Origin: Sphingomonas faeni
GTDB taxonomy: Bacteria > Pseudomonadota > Alphaproteobacteria > Sphingomonadales > Sphingomonadaceae
DNA: 64,000 nucleotides
NCBI RefSeq assembly: GCF_030817315.1
Contig: NZ_JAUSZF010000003.1
Span: 1 to 64,000, forward strand
Direction of reading: 5' to 3'
The translations under genes and the position numbers were made by a program. Below the pieces are notes generated by a model. It did not search any database, was not told the DNA's origin, and saw only the letters and a program-made list of their open reading frames with translations. Positions 54,021-62,984 of the stretch are shown here, piece after piece. How positions within the stretch are numbered: position 1 is the stretch's first letter; each line of letters opens with the position of its first letter.

Positions 54021-54922
54021 TCGCGTTCATTGACGATCACCGCGATGCCTATGGGGTCGAGCCGATCTGCCGTGTCCTGCCGATCGCCCCATCGACCTAT
54101 CACGAGCGCGTCGCGCAGCGACAGGACCCGACACGCCTGTCGGCGCGGGCACGGCAGGATGCGCTCCTAAAGGCTGAGATCGCGCGCGTGTTCGCCGAGA
54201 ACTTCGCGGTCTACGGCGTGCGCAAGGTCTGGCGGCAGATGATACGAGAGGGCGTGCCCGTCGCCCGCTGTACGGTCGCGCGACTGATGCGCGAGATGGG
54301 CCTGGCAGGCGTAATCCGGGGTAAGCCAGTGCGCACCACGATCAGCAACAAGGCGGCGCCGTGCCCGCTCGATCACGTCAACCGCCAGTTCTACGCGCCA
54401 GCGCCGAACATGCTGTGGGTCTCAGACTTCACCTACGTCGCGACCTGGGCGGGGTTCGTCTACGTCGCCTTCGTCATCGATACCTATGCTCGCCGGATCG
54501 TCGGCTGGCGGGCCAGCAGGACGGCTCATGCCAGCTTCGTCCTCGATGCGTTGGAACAGGCGCTTCACGATCGTCGGCCGGCCCATCGGGGCGGCCTCAT
54601 CCATCATAGCGACCGCGGGTCGCAATATGTGTCCATCAAGTACACCGAGCGCCTCGCCGAGGCCGGGATCGAGCCCTCGGTTGGCAGCGTCGGCGACAGC
54701 TACGACAACGCTTTAGCAGAGACGATCAACGGCCTCTACAAGGCCGAGGTCATCCATCGCCGTGGACCTTGGCGATCCTTCGAAGCGGTGGAATACGCGA
54801 CCCTCGAATGGGTCGACTGGTTCAACCATCGACGGCTGCTGGAGCCAATCGGCAACATCCCGCCTGCCGAAGCCGAAGATCAATATTATGCTGCCGCAGA
54901 CAACATCGATATGGCTGCGTGA
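54017..54922 (+). CDS. IS3 transposase subunit OrfB (DDE integrase)
   Basis: 301 aa. An HTH_21 region [20 protein letters not shown] leads to the rve integrase core. Catalytic residues are D in [21 protein letters not shown] in [20 protein letters not shown] and E in [20 protein letters not shown], all present. The tail [20 protein letters not shown] is typical. Intact. Confidence 0.94.
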   Translation: MIAFIDDHRDAYGVEPICRVLPIAPSTYHERVAQRQDPTRLSARARQDALLKAEIARVFAENFAVYGVRKVWRQMIREGVPVARCTVARLMREMGLAGVIRGKPVRTTISNKAAPCPLDHVNRQFYAPAPNMLWVSDFTYVATWAGFVYVAFVIDTYARRIVGWRASRTAHASFVLDALEQALHDRRPAHRGGLIHHSDRGSQYVSIKYTERLAEAGIEPSVGSVGDSYDNALAETINGLYKAEVIHRRGPWRSFEAVEYATLEWVDWFNHRRLLEPIGNIPPAEAEDQYYAAADNIDMAA

Positions 54923-55438
54923 CTCACAACCCAACGCCTCCGGTAGACCCGGCGCGGTTCAACCATCCGGTCAGTCCGCATATTAACGCAATAATCGCAG
55001 ACCTAAGCGCAACCGGCGTCAAACGCCTCAGTTTAGACCACCAACTTATCGGCTAGGGACGCCATTTCCCAACTGAGAACCGCCATCATGAACAGCAGCA
55101 TCGCGACTCTTACGGTCGCGGGAACGATGACGCATGGTCGTGACCGCCAGCCGGAGTGAGGTTGAGACACGGATCACTTCTTGGTGGGAATTCATGCCTT
55201 GTTCGGGTTAGCTCTCGGCGGAAATCAACGCAGGGCAAACAGTCGCGGACGGCATTCTCGCCGTTATTCTCTGCATATGTAGGGAATAAAGGCTCTCAGC
55301 TATCAGGCTAACACCGAGATATTTGAGCGCCGAGCGCCGAGCGCCGTTGGCGTGCCATGTTGACATCCATACTTGGCGATGTGTTTTCGTGTCGACATGT
55401 CGGGGCGCCGAGGTTGATGCATTCAATAGCTTAGCTTG

Positions 55439-55646
55439 CCGATACGTCGACACGTCGACACGCCGACACGCCGACACGCCGATACGCCGATACGCCGATA
55501 CGTCGATACGTCGATACGTCGATACGTCGATACGTCGATACGTCGATATGTCGATACGTCGATACGTCGACATGCGGAAACGCCGAGACGCCGAGACGCC
55601 GAGACGCCGACATCCCGACACGATGACAGGTCGACACGGCAACAGG
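55439..55646. repeat. Octamer tandem array, 26 units
   Basis: Twenty-six contiguous 8-bp units of consensus YCGAYACG: eight CCGAYACG/TCGACACG units, then eight of TCGATACG (one TCGATATG), then TCGACATG, CGGAAACG, three CCGAGACG, CCGACATC, CCGACACG and three diverged ones. The central units are identical, the ends degraded, as expected for an array growing from the middle. Similar GTCGACA pieces flank it from 55390 to 55755. The period 8 leaves all frames open, which makes spurious ORFs. Confidence 0.9.
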
Positions 55647-55793
55647 TCGCCAATGACATGTCGATATCAATGGAGTGTAGTCAAATGGTATGTACACACG
55701 TCGACACTGCAACAAAACGACGCATCTACAGGTCGACCTGGCGACATGTTGTCGAATTTCCTTTCGTTCGTATCCGTCCTGACTCATAGAGTC

Positions 55794-56267
55794 ATGATGC
55801 CGATCCGCCCCGAGAACCGCTGGCTCTACCCAATCGATTGGCAGCAACTGTCGGACACGATCCGCTTCGATCGTGCTGGCGCGCGCTGCGAACAATGCGC
55901 GCGACCGCATTTGCGCTTTGTCGCGCACCTGGGCGACGGACGATGGTGGGATGCCGACGCCGGGTATTGGCGCTCGGATCGTGGCCGACGGATCGCGGTT
56001 CGGGGGCAGGGACGGGAACGGTTCGACATGGCCGCCGTCCGTACGACCTATGTGGTGCTTGCATGCGCGCATCTCGATCACGATCCGGGGCACAATCTGC
56101 CGGGTAATCTCGCCGCATTGTGCCAGCGCTGCCACATGCTTCACGATGCTGCCGAACATCGCTGGCAGCGGTGGTGGAACGTCTTTCGTCTGTGCGCGCT
56201 TCGCGATCTATACGAAGATCCTCGCCTCACGCGGGAGCGCCTTGCACGCCATCATTTGTCGGCTTGA
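55794..56267 (+). CDS. HNH-like nuclease-related protein
   Basis: 157 aa from the first of two adjacent ATGs; upstream in-frame sequence is the repeat array and is left out. RFDRAGARCEQCARPHLRFV holds the first Cys pair, VVLACAHLDHDPGHNLPGNL the HxDHxxxNN-like centre, AALCQRCHMLHDAAEHRWQR the second Cys pair and His. This is the HNH fold seen in plasmid-borne proteins of unknown function. No strong ribosome site. Confidence 0.78.
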   Translation: MMPIRPENRWLYPIDWQQLSDTIRFDRAGARCEQCARPHLRFVAHLGDGRWWDADAGYWRSDRGRRIAVRGQGRERFDMAAVRTTYVVLACAHLDHDPGHNLPGNLAALCQRCHMLHDAAEHRWQRWWNVFRLCALRDLYEDPRLTRERLARHHLSA

Positions 56268-56568
56268 GGGCAGGGGGCGGAGAGGGCCATCAGTGCTACA
56301 CAACTTGTACGTGGCACTCACGCCTCACCTGATCACCTCAGGTCGTTCGTTCGCAGTCAGGTTGCACTTCCGGTCATCGACCGTTGAGCCCGCGTTGCCG
56401 GTGACGCAGATGACGCCACAGGATCGGCCAAGGGATCGGTGGTCACGGAGGACAAGGATTTCATCCACGACTTCCCCGACGGTGGTAGGCGAGGGCTCAA
56501 GGAGTATTAATGCCAACCGGAAGCTAGTCGCCACAGATCCGGTAGAGGCTTTACCGGTAAGCCGTCAC
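56268..56568. other. Intergenic region, no gene seen
   Basis: 301 bp between the HNH-like gene and the convergent HAD gene. No supported frame or strong hairpin. Confidence 0.5.
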
Positions 56569-57648
56569 TCATGCTTTACGTGCAGCGATAGTCGAGATCG
56601 CGCTGTGCATCAGGGCAGCACGGCTGGTTTCGGGCTGATCACGCGTATCGTAATGATCGTTCAGCGCCCGCTTAGCAGCTGCCTTTTCCGTCTCCGGGGC
56701 ATCCCTAAGGATCTGCCGAAAGTTTGCTGCCTCAAGCGCCCACTGCTGAGCGTGAAGGTCGTCAAGGTTCGCATCAATGCCGCCGCGGACGAGTTCTAGC
56801 TCCGTCATTTGCGCGGCTCTCCGGCGATCGGGATAAGCGTCACTCAGGTCGCGAATAGCGATAAAGCGGCGGGCGTAGGAAGCACGGCCCTCGCGATCGA
56901 TCCAGCGAGCACGGGATCCAGCCTTGACGGCGCCGACGATATCATCGCGCCAGGTATCGCCCACCATCAGCAGTTCACTGGCCTCGCATCCCAGAAGGTC
57001 CGTCAGGCCGGCGTAGAACGCCCTGTCAGGCTTTATCGCCGCTGCATCGAAGGAGAAGTGCCAGACATCCACCAGATCGCCCAGGAGGGCCTTTAGCGGG
57101 GCCGCGTAGGGCAGGGCGAGGTTAGAGGCGACGGCGACCCTCACTCCCGTCTCACGAACCCGACGCAGGGCATCCAGCGTATCGGGGTAGGGCGCGATCG
57201 TCGCCAATTCCTCATCCAGCATCGCTAGTTCGGCGTCCGGGTGCGGCAACCCCAGTGCAGCGGCATAGTCCGCGAGGCCGATCGACTGGACCATCGGCGA
57301 GGGCAGGGCCTGCGCCTGGTCCCGGGCCTGCCGGATCAGCCGTTCGAACGGATGCCGCTTGCGGCCGATATGGACCAGCGTGCCGAACGCATCGAATGCG
57401 ACCGCGCGGGTGACCGGCGGTGGAGCATAGAGCCGATCAACAGCAGCGAGCAGGCGGGCGTACAGCGCGTCGCTGACATTGCCGGCGCGGATCATGGAGT
57501 CTGCGACCACCGCCGCGTCCGGGTCGGACGGCTCGCGGAATACCATGACCGCCTCGTCTCCTCGATCACGACCGGCGAGGTCAGCCAGCACGGCCGCATA
57601 GGCGGCCTGCTCGGCTGGTAAGCGGAAACTCGGAAGGGCATCGCTCAT
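56569..57648 (-). CDS. HAD-superfamily hydrolase with an N-terminal extension
   Basis: 359 aa. The HAD core begins at about residue 80: motif I AVAFDAFGTLVHIG (nucleophile D86, with Phe where phosphatases have the second Asp), motif II VRVAVASNLALPY, motif III Lys in AAIKPDRAFYAGL, motif IV LLMVGDTWRDDIVGA. The Phe variant is typical of the haloacid-dehalogenase-type subgroup (HAD-IA). The first 78 residues are helical and unassigned, and the last 70 are also extra. Substrate unknown. A fragment of a close paralogue lies at 59703. Confidence 0.88.
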   Translation of the reverse strand: MSDALPSFRLPAEQAAYAAVLADLAGRDRGDEAVMVFREPSDPDAAVVADSMIRAGNVSDALYARLLAAVDRLYAPPPVTRAVAFDAFGTLVHIGRKRHPFERLIRQARDQAQALPSPMVQSIGLADYAAALGLPHPDAELAMLDEELATIAPYPDTLDALRRVRETGVRVAVASNLALPYAAPLKALLGDLVDVWHFSFDAAAIKPDRAFYAGLTDLLGCEASELLMVGDTWRDDIVGAVKAGSRARWIDREGRASYARRFIAIRDLSDAYPDRRRAAQMTELELVRGGIDANLDDLHAQQWALEAANFRQILRDAPETEKAAAKRALNDHYDTRDQPETSRAALMHSAISTIAARKA

Positions 57649-57892
57649 GGCAGGATCGTCCTTGCTTGATAGGGGTAACGATCGTCGAAACCTCCGTCTC
57701 GATCGCAGCGGCTTGTCCGAAACGTCTCCTTCTGCAACATGGACCCGCGGTTCGGTAAATCCCGGCCGTGGGGCGTCGTAACCTCTTCATCACGTCGATC
57801 TGGTCGAGTTTCTCGGCCGGGTGGCCGACGCACATGTCCAGGGTTCTGCCTAAAAGCGGCGGCGCCTTGTGCGACGTGCAGGGTTACGAACG

Positions 57893-57910
57893 CCCGGCTT
57901 TTCAGCCGGG
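57893..57910. promoter_or_regulatory. Hairpin in the leader of the 57942 gene
   Basis: CCCGGCT-TTTC-AGCCGGG, 7-bp stem, 31 nt before the GTG start. Could act as attenuator or terminator. Confidence 0.35.
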
Positions 57911-57941
57911 TGATGCCTCTATCTCAAAGGAGGAGGCGATC

Positions 57942-58316
57942 GTGGCAGACAAACCGGAGCGTAAAATTCAAGAATTGCTGGACGTCCTACGCCAGAACCG
58001 GCCATCTGGATCTTGCTCAACGGAGCTCGAGGATTCTCTGTTTTCTGCCATCACAAAACTACCGCTGAACCGACCAATCGGCATGGGCTGTTCCAGAGAT
58101 GTTTATATCGAATGGTTGGCCGAGGAGGCCGAACAGCTCGTTTCATTGGCAGGTATCTTGACGCTGGAACTCCGCGATGGATTTTCAGGCTACCAGCGAT
58201 TTTTGCTCGGAAAGATCGTCGTCGATTTGAGACAGAATCTCGAAAAGTTTATCAGCGATGTTCTTCTGGTCGCCGGGGACCGACAGGAGATACGCCGGCG
58301 TGTCGAGGCAGGGTAA
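57942..58316 (+). CDS. Hypothetical protein, 124 aa
   Basis: GTG start after AAAGGAGGAGG, a near-perfect ribosome site, so the longer frame upstream is rejected. MADKPERKIQELLDVLRQNR, RPIGMGCSRDVYIEWLAEEA, FSGYQRFLLGKIVVDLRQNL and a basic end. Helical, soluble. No family recognised. Confidence 0.65.
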   Translation: MADKPERKIQELLDVLRQNRPSGSCSTELEDSLFSAITKLPLNRPIGMGCSRDVYIEWLAEEAEQLVSLAGILTLELRDGFSGYQRFLLGKIVVDLRQNLEKFISDVLLVAGDRQEIRRRVEAG

Positions 58317-58333
58317 GGTCCTGCAATTCGGGA

Positions 58334-58504
58334 TCAACGCTTGGTGCGATTGCGGCCAATAAGAATTGGCTGTCGGTTCATAAACTGGTCGGTATAGGCA
58401 TCCATCTTCTTCCGATCGAACATGTCCTCTAAGCGAAGCTCAGTCTGTGTCTCGCTATCAGGTTCCGGCTTTGTCGTGCCATCATTGGAATTGCCGTCCT
58501 CCAT
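58334..58504 (-). CDS. Small hypothetical protein, 56 aa
   Basis: MEDGNSNDGTTKPEPDSETQ, TELRLEDMFDRKKMDAYTDQ, FMNRQPILIGRNRTKR. An acidic disordered start followed by a basic helix. Stop codons lie close upstream, so it is complete or a C-terminal remnant. No ribosome site. Weak. Confidence 0.4.
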   Translation of the reverse strand: MEDGNSNDGTTKPEPDSETQTELRLEDMFDRKKMDAYTDQFMNRQPILIGRNRTKR

Positions 58505-58791
58505 CGGTTCAAGGCCGGTAACGGTAATGCGATCCGTAACCCACCCTTTGACGGATCTCTATCTTCACCAATGCCGGATTGAAGGCATACCGGCAATGTC
58601 GACGCGTGCCCTAGAAACAGCGCGAGCTCAGCCATCATGGTGCGGTGCAAGTCTCAGCGCTACGATCTTCTGTCGTGTCCGTCAGACGGTCCTCTGGCGT
58701 CAGCATTAATATGTCCGTCAACTCTGGACCCGCGACGGCGATTCGGACAAGAATGCAAATCGATGGAAAAGCGGACAGATCAGGACCGGCC

Positions 58792-59365
58792 GTGGCGCTG
58801 ATCGGCTATGCGCGGGTATCGACCGGCGACCAGAAGCTTGCGCTCCAGCACGATGCGCTGAACGCGGCCGGATGCGAGCGGACGTTCGACGACCATGCGT
58901 CCGGCGCGAAGACCGATCGGCCGGGGCTTGCCGAGGCACTAGCCTATCTACGTGCCGGTGACACGCTAGTTGTGTGGAAGCTGGACCGCCTCGGCCGCTC
59001 GATGAGCCACCTGATCGAAAAGGTCGGCGAACTGGCTGCGCATGGTGTTGGTTTCCGATCGCTTACCGCAGATCGACACCACCACGTCGGGCGGGATGCT
59101 CGTGTTCAACATCTTCGGTTCGCTCGCCCAGTTCGAGCGCGACCTTATCCGCGAGCGCACCACCGCCGGATTGAAGGCTGCGCGGGAACGGGGGAGCCTT
59201 GGCGGTCGGCGTCCGGTCATCACGCCTGACAAATTGCGTAAGGCGCGCGATTATATCGCGGCAGGGCTGACGGTTCGCGAAGCGGCCACGCGCCTCAAGG
59301 TCGGCAAAACCGCGCTCTACAAAGCGCTCGAAGGCACCGCTTCTAAAACCGCAGTCAAAGCATGA
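58792..59365 (+). pseudogene. Tn3-type serine resolvase/invertase, frameshifted
   Basis: ALIGYARVSTGDQKLALQHD (catalytic Ser in RVST), ERTFDDHASGAKTDRPGLAE, TLVVWKLDRLGRSMSHLIEK, then after a frame change near 59060, IDTTTSGGMLVFNIFGSLAQ, FERDLIRERTTAGLKAARER, and the C-terminal helix-turn-helix TVREAATRLKVGKTALYKAL. Joined, about 190 aa, the normal size. An ATG at 58753 is an alternative start. The break removes the link between catalytic and DNA-binding parts. Confidence 0.85.
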
Positions 59366-59375
59366 GGAAAGAGTG

Positions 59376-59641
59376 ATGCACGAACGCGATCCCAACATCG
59401 CTACCTCGACCCTGTCTGGTTTCGTTGCCGAGCAGGGCGTCACCGTAAGAGTGAACATCATCCGGTTGGAAATGAGCCGGGCTGGTCGCTTGAAGTCGAA
59501 AACGAGCATGGAACGTCTACGGTCTGGGACGACCTGTTCGCGACTGATGATGCAGCACATGCTGCTTTTCGTCAGACCGTCGATGCAGAAGGTATGCGCG
59601 CCTTCCTCGACCAGGCCGTCGTCATACCCTTCCGACGTTAG
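59376..59641 (+). pseudogene. Resolvase-linked accessory protein, one-base deletion
   Basis: MHERDPNIATSTLSGFVAEQ, GVTVRVNIIRLE, then a one-base loss near 59471, then EPGWSLEVENEHGTSTVWDD, LFATDDAAHAAFRQTVDAEG, FLDQAVVIPFRR. The restored protein is 89 aa and resembles the small hypotheticals that sit right behind resolvase genes on sphingomonad plasmids. Starts 8 bp after the resolvase stop. Confidence 0.65.
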
Positions 59642-59666
59642 CACCGTAGCGTTCGCCGTTCGTTCG

Positions 59667-59706
59667 GTCCTAGCGTACGTAAACTTCACTTTTGTACAGT
59701 GACCCC
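59667..59706 (-). repeat. Tn3-like terminal inverted repeat
   Basis: Read on the minus strand it starts GGGGTCACTGTACAAAAGTG and continues to TACGTACGCTAGGAC, the form of Tn3-family ends (GGGG at the tip, TACGCTAAG-like inner end). It lies just outside the resolvase and accessory genes. No second end was found in the window. Confidence 0.5.
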
Positions 59707-59787
59707 ACCATCAGCAGTTCGCCGGCCTCGCAACCCAGCTTTGCGGTCAGGCCGGCGTAGAACGCCCTGTCAGGCTTGATCGTCCCC
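59703..59787 (-). pseudogene. Fragment of a second HAD hydrolase gene
   Basis: About 80 bp nearly identical to 56959-57040: encodes IKPDRAFYAGLTAKLGCEAG then ELLMVG. It begins exactly at the tip of the Tn3-like repeat and ends where the relaxase homology begins, so it is a recombination scar. Confidence 0.8.
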
Positions 59788-61347
59788 AAGGTCGTCATGG
59801 TTGGCGACCCCGAGCAGTTGCAGGCGATCGAGGCGGGTGCTGCGTTCCGCAGCGTCACCGAGCGCCACGGCGCGGCCGAGATCACCGAGATACGCCGGCA
59901 GCGTGAAGACTGGCAGCGCGACGCGACGCGGGCGCTGGCGACTGGGCGGACCGGCGAGGCGATCCATGCCTATGACGGTCGCGGCATGGTCCATGCGGCC
60001 GAGACGCGGGAAGCGGCGCGGGGCGCGCTGGTCGACGGTTGGGATCGTGCGCGCCAAGCCGAATCAGGCAACAGCCGGATCATCCTCACCCATACCAACG
60101 CCGAAGTTCGCGAGCTGAATGAGGAGGCGCGGGGCCGGTTGCGCGCGAGCGGCGACCTTGGCGACGACGTGGCGGTGAAAACCGAACGCGGCGATCGGCA
60201 GTTCGCTACTGGCGACCGCATCATGTTCCTTCGCAACGAGCGCGGCATGGGGGTCAAGAACGGTACGCTCGCCACGATCGAGCGGGTATCGGCCGAGGGC
60301 ATGGCGGTGCGCCTCGATGACGGGCGCGGCGTCGCGTTCGACACCAAGGACTATACCCATGTCGATCATGGCTATGCGGCAACGTTCCACAAATCGCAGG
60401 GCGTGACGGTCGACCGGGCGCACATTCTCGCCACCCCCGGCATGGACCGCCACAGCGCCTATGTCGGCATGTCGCGGCACCGTGACAGCATGCAGGTCCA
60501 TTATGGCCACGACGATTTCGTCGATCGGGGCCAGCTCGTCCGCGCCCTGTCGCGCGACCGCGGCAAAGACATGGCGGGCGACTATGCCAAGCCCGAGCAG
60601 GACCAGGCGCGCGCGTTCGCCGATCGGCGCGAGATCCGGTTCCCGGAACGCGCCCGCCAGGTGGTCGAGAAGGTACGCGACAAGGCGCGAGGCATGTTCG
60701 ACGGTTTCCGGCCGAAGGCTTTCCCGAGCAAGGTCGAGGGGCTGGCGATCGAGAAGGCGACGTCGTCGGAGCGTATCGCAGCCGATCGGTCGCCGGCACC
60801 CTCGCAGGCCCGTGCGATCGAACGTTATGGCCGCGCTGCAGCCGATATAGTCCGGATGACGGACAAGGGGTTGCCGGTGCTGGCGCACCAGAAGCAGGCG
60901 CTGGCGAAGGCGGGCGACGTGCTCGACCAGACCCGGCCCCATGCTGCGCGTGACCTTGCCAGCGCGATCACGCGCGACCCCCGGCTTGCGCGCGACGCGG
61001 CCGAGGGCAACACGCGTGTCGCGGCCAAGGCGATGGAGACGGAGCGGCAGGTCCGCATCGACCCTGAGAAACGCGCCGACCGGTTCATGGAGCTGTGGCA
61101 GGTCATGACGGATGCGAAGACCAACATGGAGCGCGCCGGCGACCGTGCGGGTGCGGAGAAGCTAGGCAAGCGCATGGAGAGCATCGCGAGCAGGCTGCAC
61201 CGCGACCCGCAACTCGAATCCGTGTTGCGGCGTCGCGCCCCCGAGCTGACGCCCGGCAGGGAGCGCGGTCGGTCGGTCGGGCAGGAGCTGGCGCAGTCGA
61301 TACAGCCTACCCGCGACCGCGACCGCGACCGCGACATGAGCCGTTAA
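59776..61347 (+). CDS. traA: Ti-type TraA relaxase/helicase, C-terminal part only
   Basis: 523 codons remain of a protein usually about twice as long. True homology starts near 59788 with KVVMVGDPEQLQAIEAGAAF, helicase motif region of the RecD-like part, then TEIRRQREDWQRDATRALAT, ATFHKSQGVTVDRAHILATP (motif V) and YVGMSRHRDSMQVHYGHDDF. The last 250 residues are charged and helical, ending in DRDRDRD repeats. The relaxase domain and Walker A are lost; the TTG start is not real. Probably not functional. Confidence 0.85.
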   Translation: MIVPKVVMVGDPEQLQAIEAGAAFRSVTERHGAAEITEIRRQREDWQRDATRALATGRTGEAIHAYDGRGMVHAAETREAARGALVDGWDRARQAESGNSRIILTHTNAEVRELNEEARGRLRASGDLGDDVAVKTERGDRQFATGDRIMFLRNERGMGVKNGTLATIERVSAEGMAVRLDDGRGVAFDTKDYTHVDHGYAATFHKSQGVTVDRAHILATPGMDRHSAYVGMSRHRDSMQVHYGHDDFVDRGQLVRALSRDRGKDMAGDYAKPEQDQARAFADRREIRFPERARQVVEKVRDKARGMFDGFRPKAFPSKVEGLAIEKATSSERIAADRSPAPSQARAIERYGRAAADIVRMTDKGLPVLAHQKQALAKAGDVLDQTRPHAARDLASAITRDPRLARDAAEGNTRVAAKAMETERQVRIDPEKRADRFMELWQVMTDAKTNMERAGDRAGAEKLGKRMESIASRLHRDPQLESVLRRRAPELTPGRERGRSVGQELAQSIQPTRDRDRDRDMSR

Positions 61348-61356
61348 GGGGACATG

Positions 61357-62109
61357 ATGGACAACGATATTCAGGAAGGCGGCGATCCGGCGGAGGCGTT
61401 CGACCGGTTGCGGGCCGTCGTAGAAGGTCAGGACCGCGAGCTGGCGTTGCTACGCCGCGCCGTGGAGGGCTTGGCGGCCGAGCGGGCGCATATCGACGTG
61501 CCGGATTATACCGAGACGCTTGGCGCGATGCAGCAGGGCGTGAACACCGCGACCGCGCGGATCAACGCGATCGGCCAGATACTCGCCCAAGCCCCGGCGC
61601 TGGCGATGACGCCTGAGCAGATGGCGCAGCGGATCGCGGCCGCGGGCAGCGCCGCCCGGCGTGACGATCAGGCGATGCTCTCCAAGGCTGGCGAGGACAA
61701 GGCCCGTGTCATAGCCGAGCTTCGCGCCGTCGCGGGGTCCGCGTGGATCAAGCATGACCAGAAAAACCGGCAGCTATGGTTCGGGCTGGGCGGGATGACG
61801 GCCGGCATATTGTTATGGATGATGCTGCCGGGGCTGGTCGCCCGTGAACTGGCACCGACGAGTTGGCAATGGCCAGAGAAGCTGGCGGCACGCAGCCTTG
61901 GTGTCGATACCGTGTGGGAGGGAGCGTTGCGAATGGCGGCGACCGGATCGGTCGAGACCTGGAACAGGATGTCCGATGGTACCGTCATCGAGCGGGAGAA
62001 CCGGACAGCCCTGGCGAAGTGCCGCAAAGCCGCCGCAGCAGCAGGCAAGCTCGTCAAATGCACGATCATGACGGGACCGGCGGACGACGGTTCGGACAAA
62101 GAGTACTAG
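61357..62109 (+). CDS. DUF6118 family protein
   Basis: 250 aa. AAGGGG lies 5 nt before this second of two ATGs. The N-terminal 130 residues are helical coiled coil (FDRLRAVVEGQDRELALLRR, AVEGLAAERAHIDVPDYTET), then one transmembrane helix WFGLGGMTAGILLWMMLPGL, then a periplasmic part. DUF6118 genes regularly follow traA on sphingomonad plasmids; a conjugation or mobilisation role is inferred. Spacing to traA is 9 bp. Confidence 0.85.
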   Translation: MDNDIQEGGDPAEAFDRLRAVVEGQDRELALLRRAVEGLAAERAHIDVPDYTETLGAMQQGVNTATARINAIGQILAQAPALAMTPEQMAQRIAAAGSAARRDDQAMLSKAGEDKARVIAELRAVAGSAWIKHDQKNRQLWFGLGGMTAGILLWMMLPGLVARELAPTSWQWPEKLAARSLGVDTVWEGALRMAATGSVETWNRMSDGTVIERENRTALAKCRKAAAAAGKLVKCTIMTGPADDGSDKEY

Positions 62110-62589
62110 TAACAGGACGTGATTATGGGTTGGGGAATTACGATCTATCGAGGGCGACCGGGCGCTCGATCGTCCCGACTTTACCGAACTCCACGACCAT
62201 AGGCTTACAGCTTCTGGCGCCACCCCGAATAACTACCAAGACTAGGGGGAGAAAGATCAAGGTCCGGTAGGTCGATGGATTGTCGGTGCGCCTGATGCTC
62301 AGAGCCTTCGCGCCTGTCGGCCGGCTATCATCAGCCCGACGCGGATAGCCGCGATCATGACGAACAGGTCCAGGCGAGTAGCCCGGGGGTTGTCAGCGAG
62401 GGAGGGTGGGGCAAGTGCGGACGTCGCCCAAGTGTAGTTGCTAGTGGCTATCGCCGTTATGCGTCATTCCCTGTGCCCTTGCAGGGCGTGACGTTGCTAT
62501 TGGTCATGATGAGGGCCCTAGTGGTCAAGAGGCGAATAGGACCGTATTGGCTTCTATGAATTCGCCCGGATCCGGACGGGGAGAAGCTG
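62110..62589. other. Region without a supported gene
   Basis: 480 bp after the DUF6118 gene. No frame with recognisable features. Confidence 0.5.
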
Positions 62590-62781
62590 GTGCCTTGGTT
62601 AGAAATCGCGCTCGGGTTTGCCGCTACTAGCGTTGTTGGCCTTGCCGTCATTGCGATACGCTCTCGCCAGCAGCAGCAGATGCAGCTGCGCCGAAGCCAA
62701 AATAAACGCGTTGAGGACGCTCAGGTCACACGGGAATGGGAAGATCTTCAGGCGCGTCTGCGCGGATCAAAGCCCGTGTAA
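62590..62781 (+). CDS. Small single-pass membrane protein, 63 aa
   Basis: GTG start with GGGGAGAAG 3-9 nt upstream. MPWLEIALGFAATSVVGLAV then IAIRSRQQQQMQLRRSQNKR, ending RLRGSKPV. One N-terminal helix and a long charged cytoplasmic helix. Function unknown. Confidence 0.6.
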   Translation: MPWLEIALGFAATSVVGLAVIAIRSRQQQQMQLRRSQNKRVEDAQVTREWEDLQARLRGSKPV

Positions 62782-62930
62782 CTGCGATTCCGATCCTGCG
62801 TCATCCATGACCGCGACCGTGTGAGTACCGATGGTACTGAGATTACATTAATCGATTTGAGATCGCATAGTTGCGACGGCGGGTGACCTGACTGCCGTGC
62901 CTTTCGGTCTGCTGCGAAGACCAGATATCG

Positions 62931-62964
62931 CCGGGATCCCGATCGACATTGATCGGGATCCCGG
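62931..62964. terminator. Strong hairpin after the TonB receptor gene
   Basis: A perfect 14-bp stem (CCGGGATCCCGATC) with a 6-nt loop, 20 bp past the stop codon of the receptor gene. No long T-run follows. Likely its terminator. Confidence 0.65.
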
Positions 62965-62984
62965 GATTAGGCGTCTGGATGTTA

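Larger units (their letters stand above)
53641..54961 (+). mobile_element. IS3-family insertion sequence, complete
   Basis: 1321 bp. The left end TGAACCGCGCCGGGTTTGCC and the right end (read inward on the other strand) TGAACCGCGCCGGGTCTACC are imperfect inverted repeats of about 27 bp. Both flanks carry ACC, a 3-bp target duplication typical of IS3. It contains orfA and orfB, both intact, so it should be mobile. Insertion is recent. Confidence 0.93.

Noticed and set aside
55439..55646. CRISPR array
   Set aside because: Units are 8 bp, contiguous and without spacers; no cas genes in the window.
55208..56159. Minus-strand frames rich in YRRIDVST repeats
   Set aside because: They are translations of the octamer array, which has no stop in any frame; no independent evidence of a gene.
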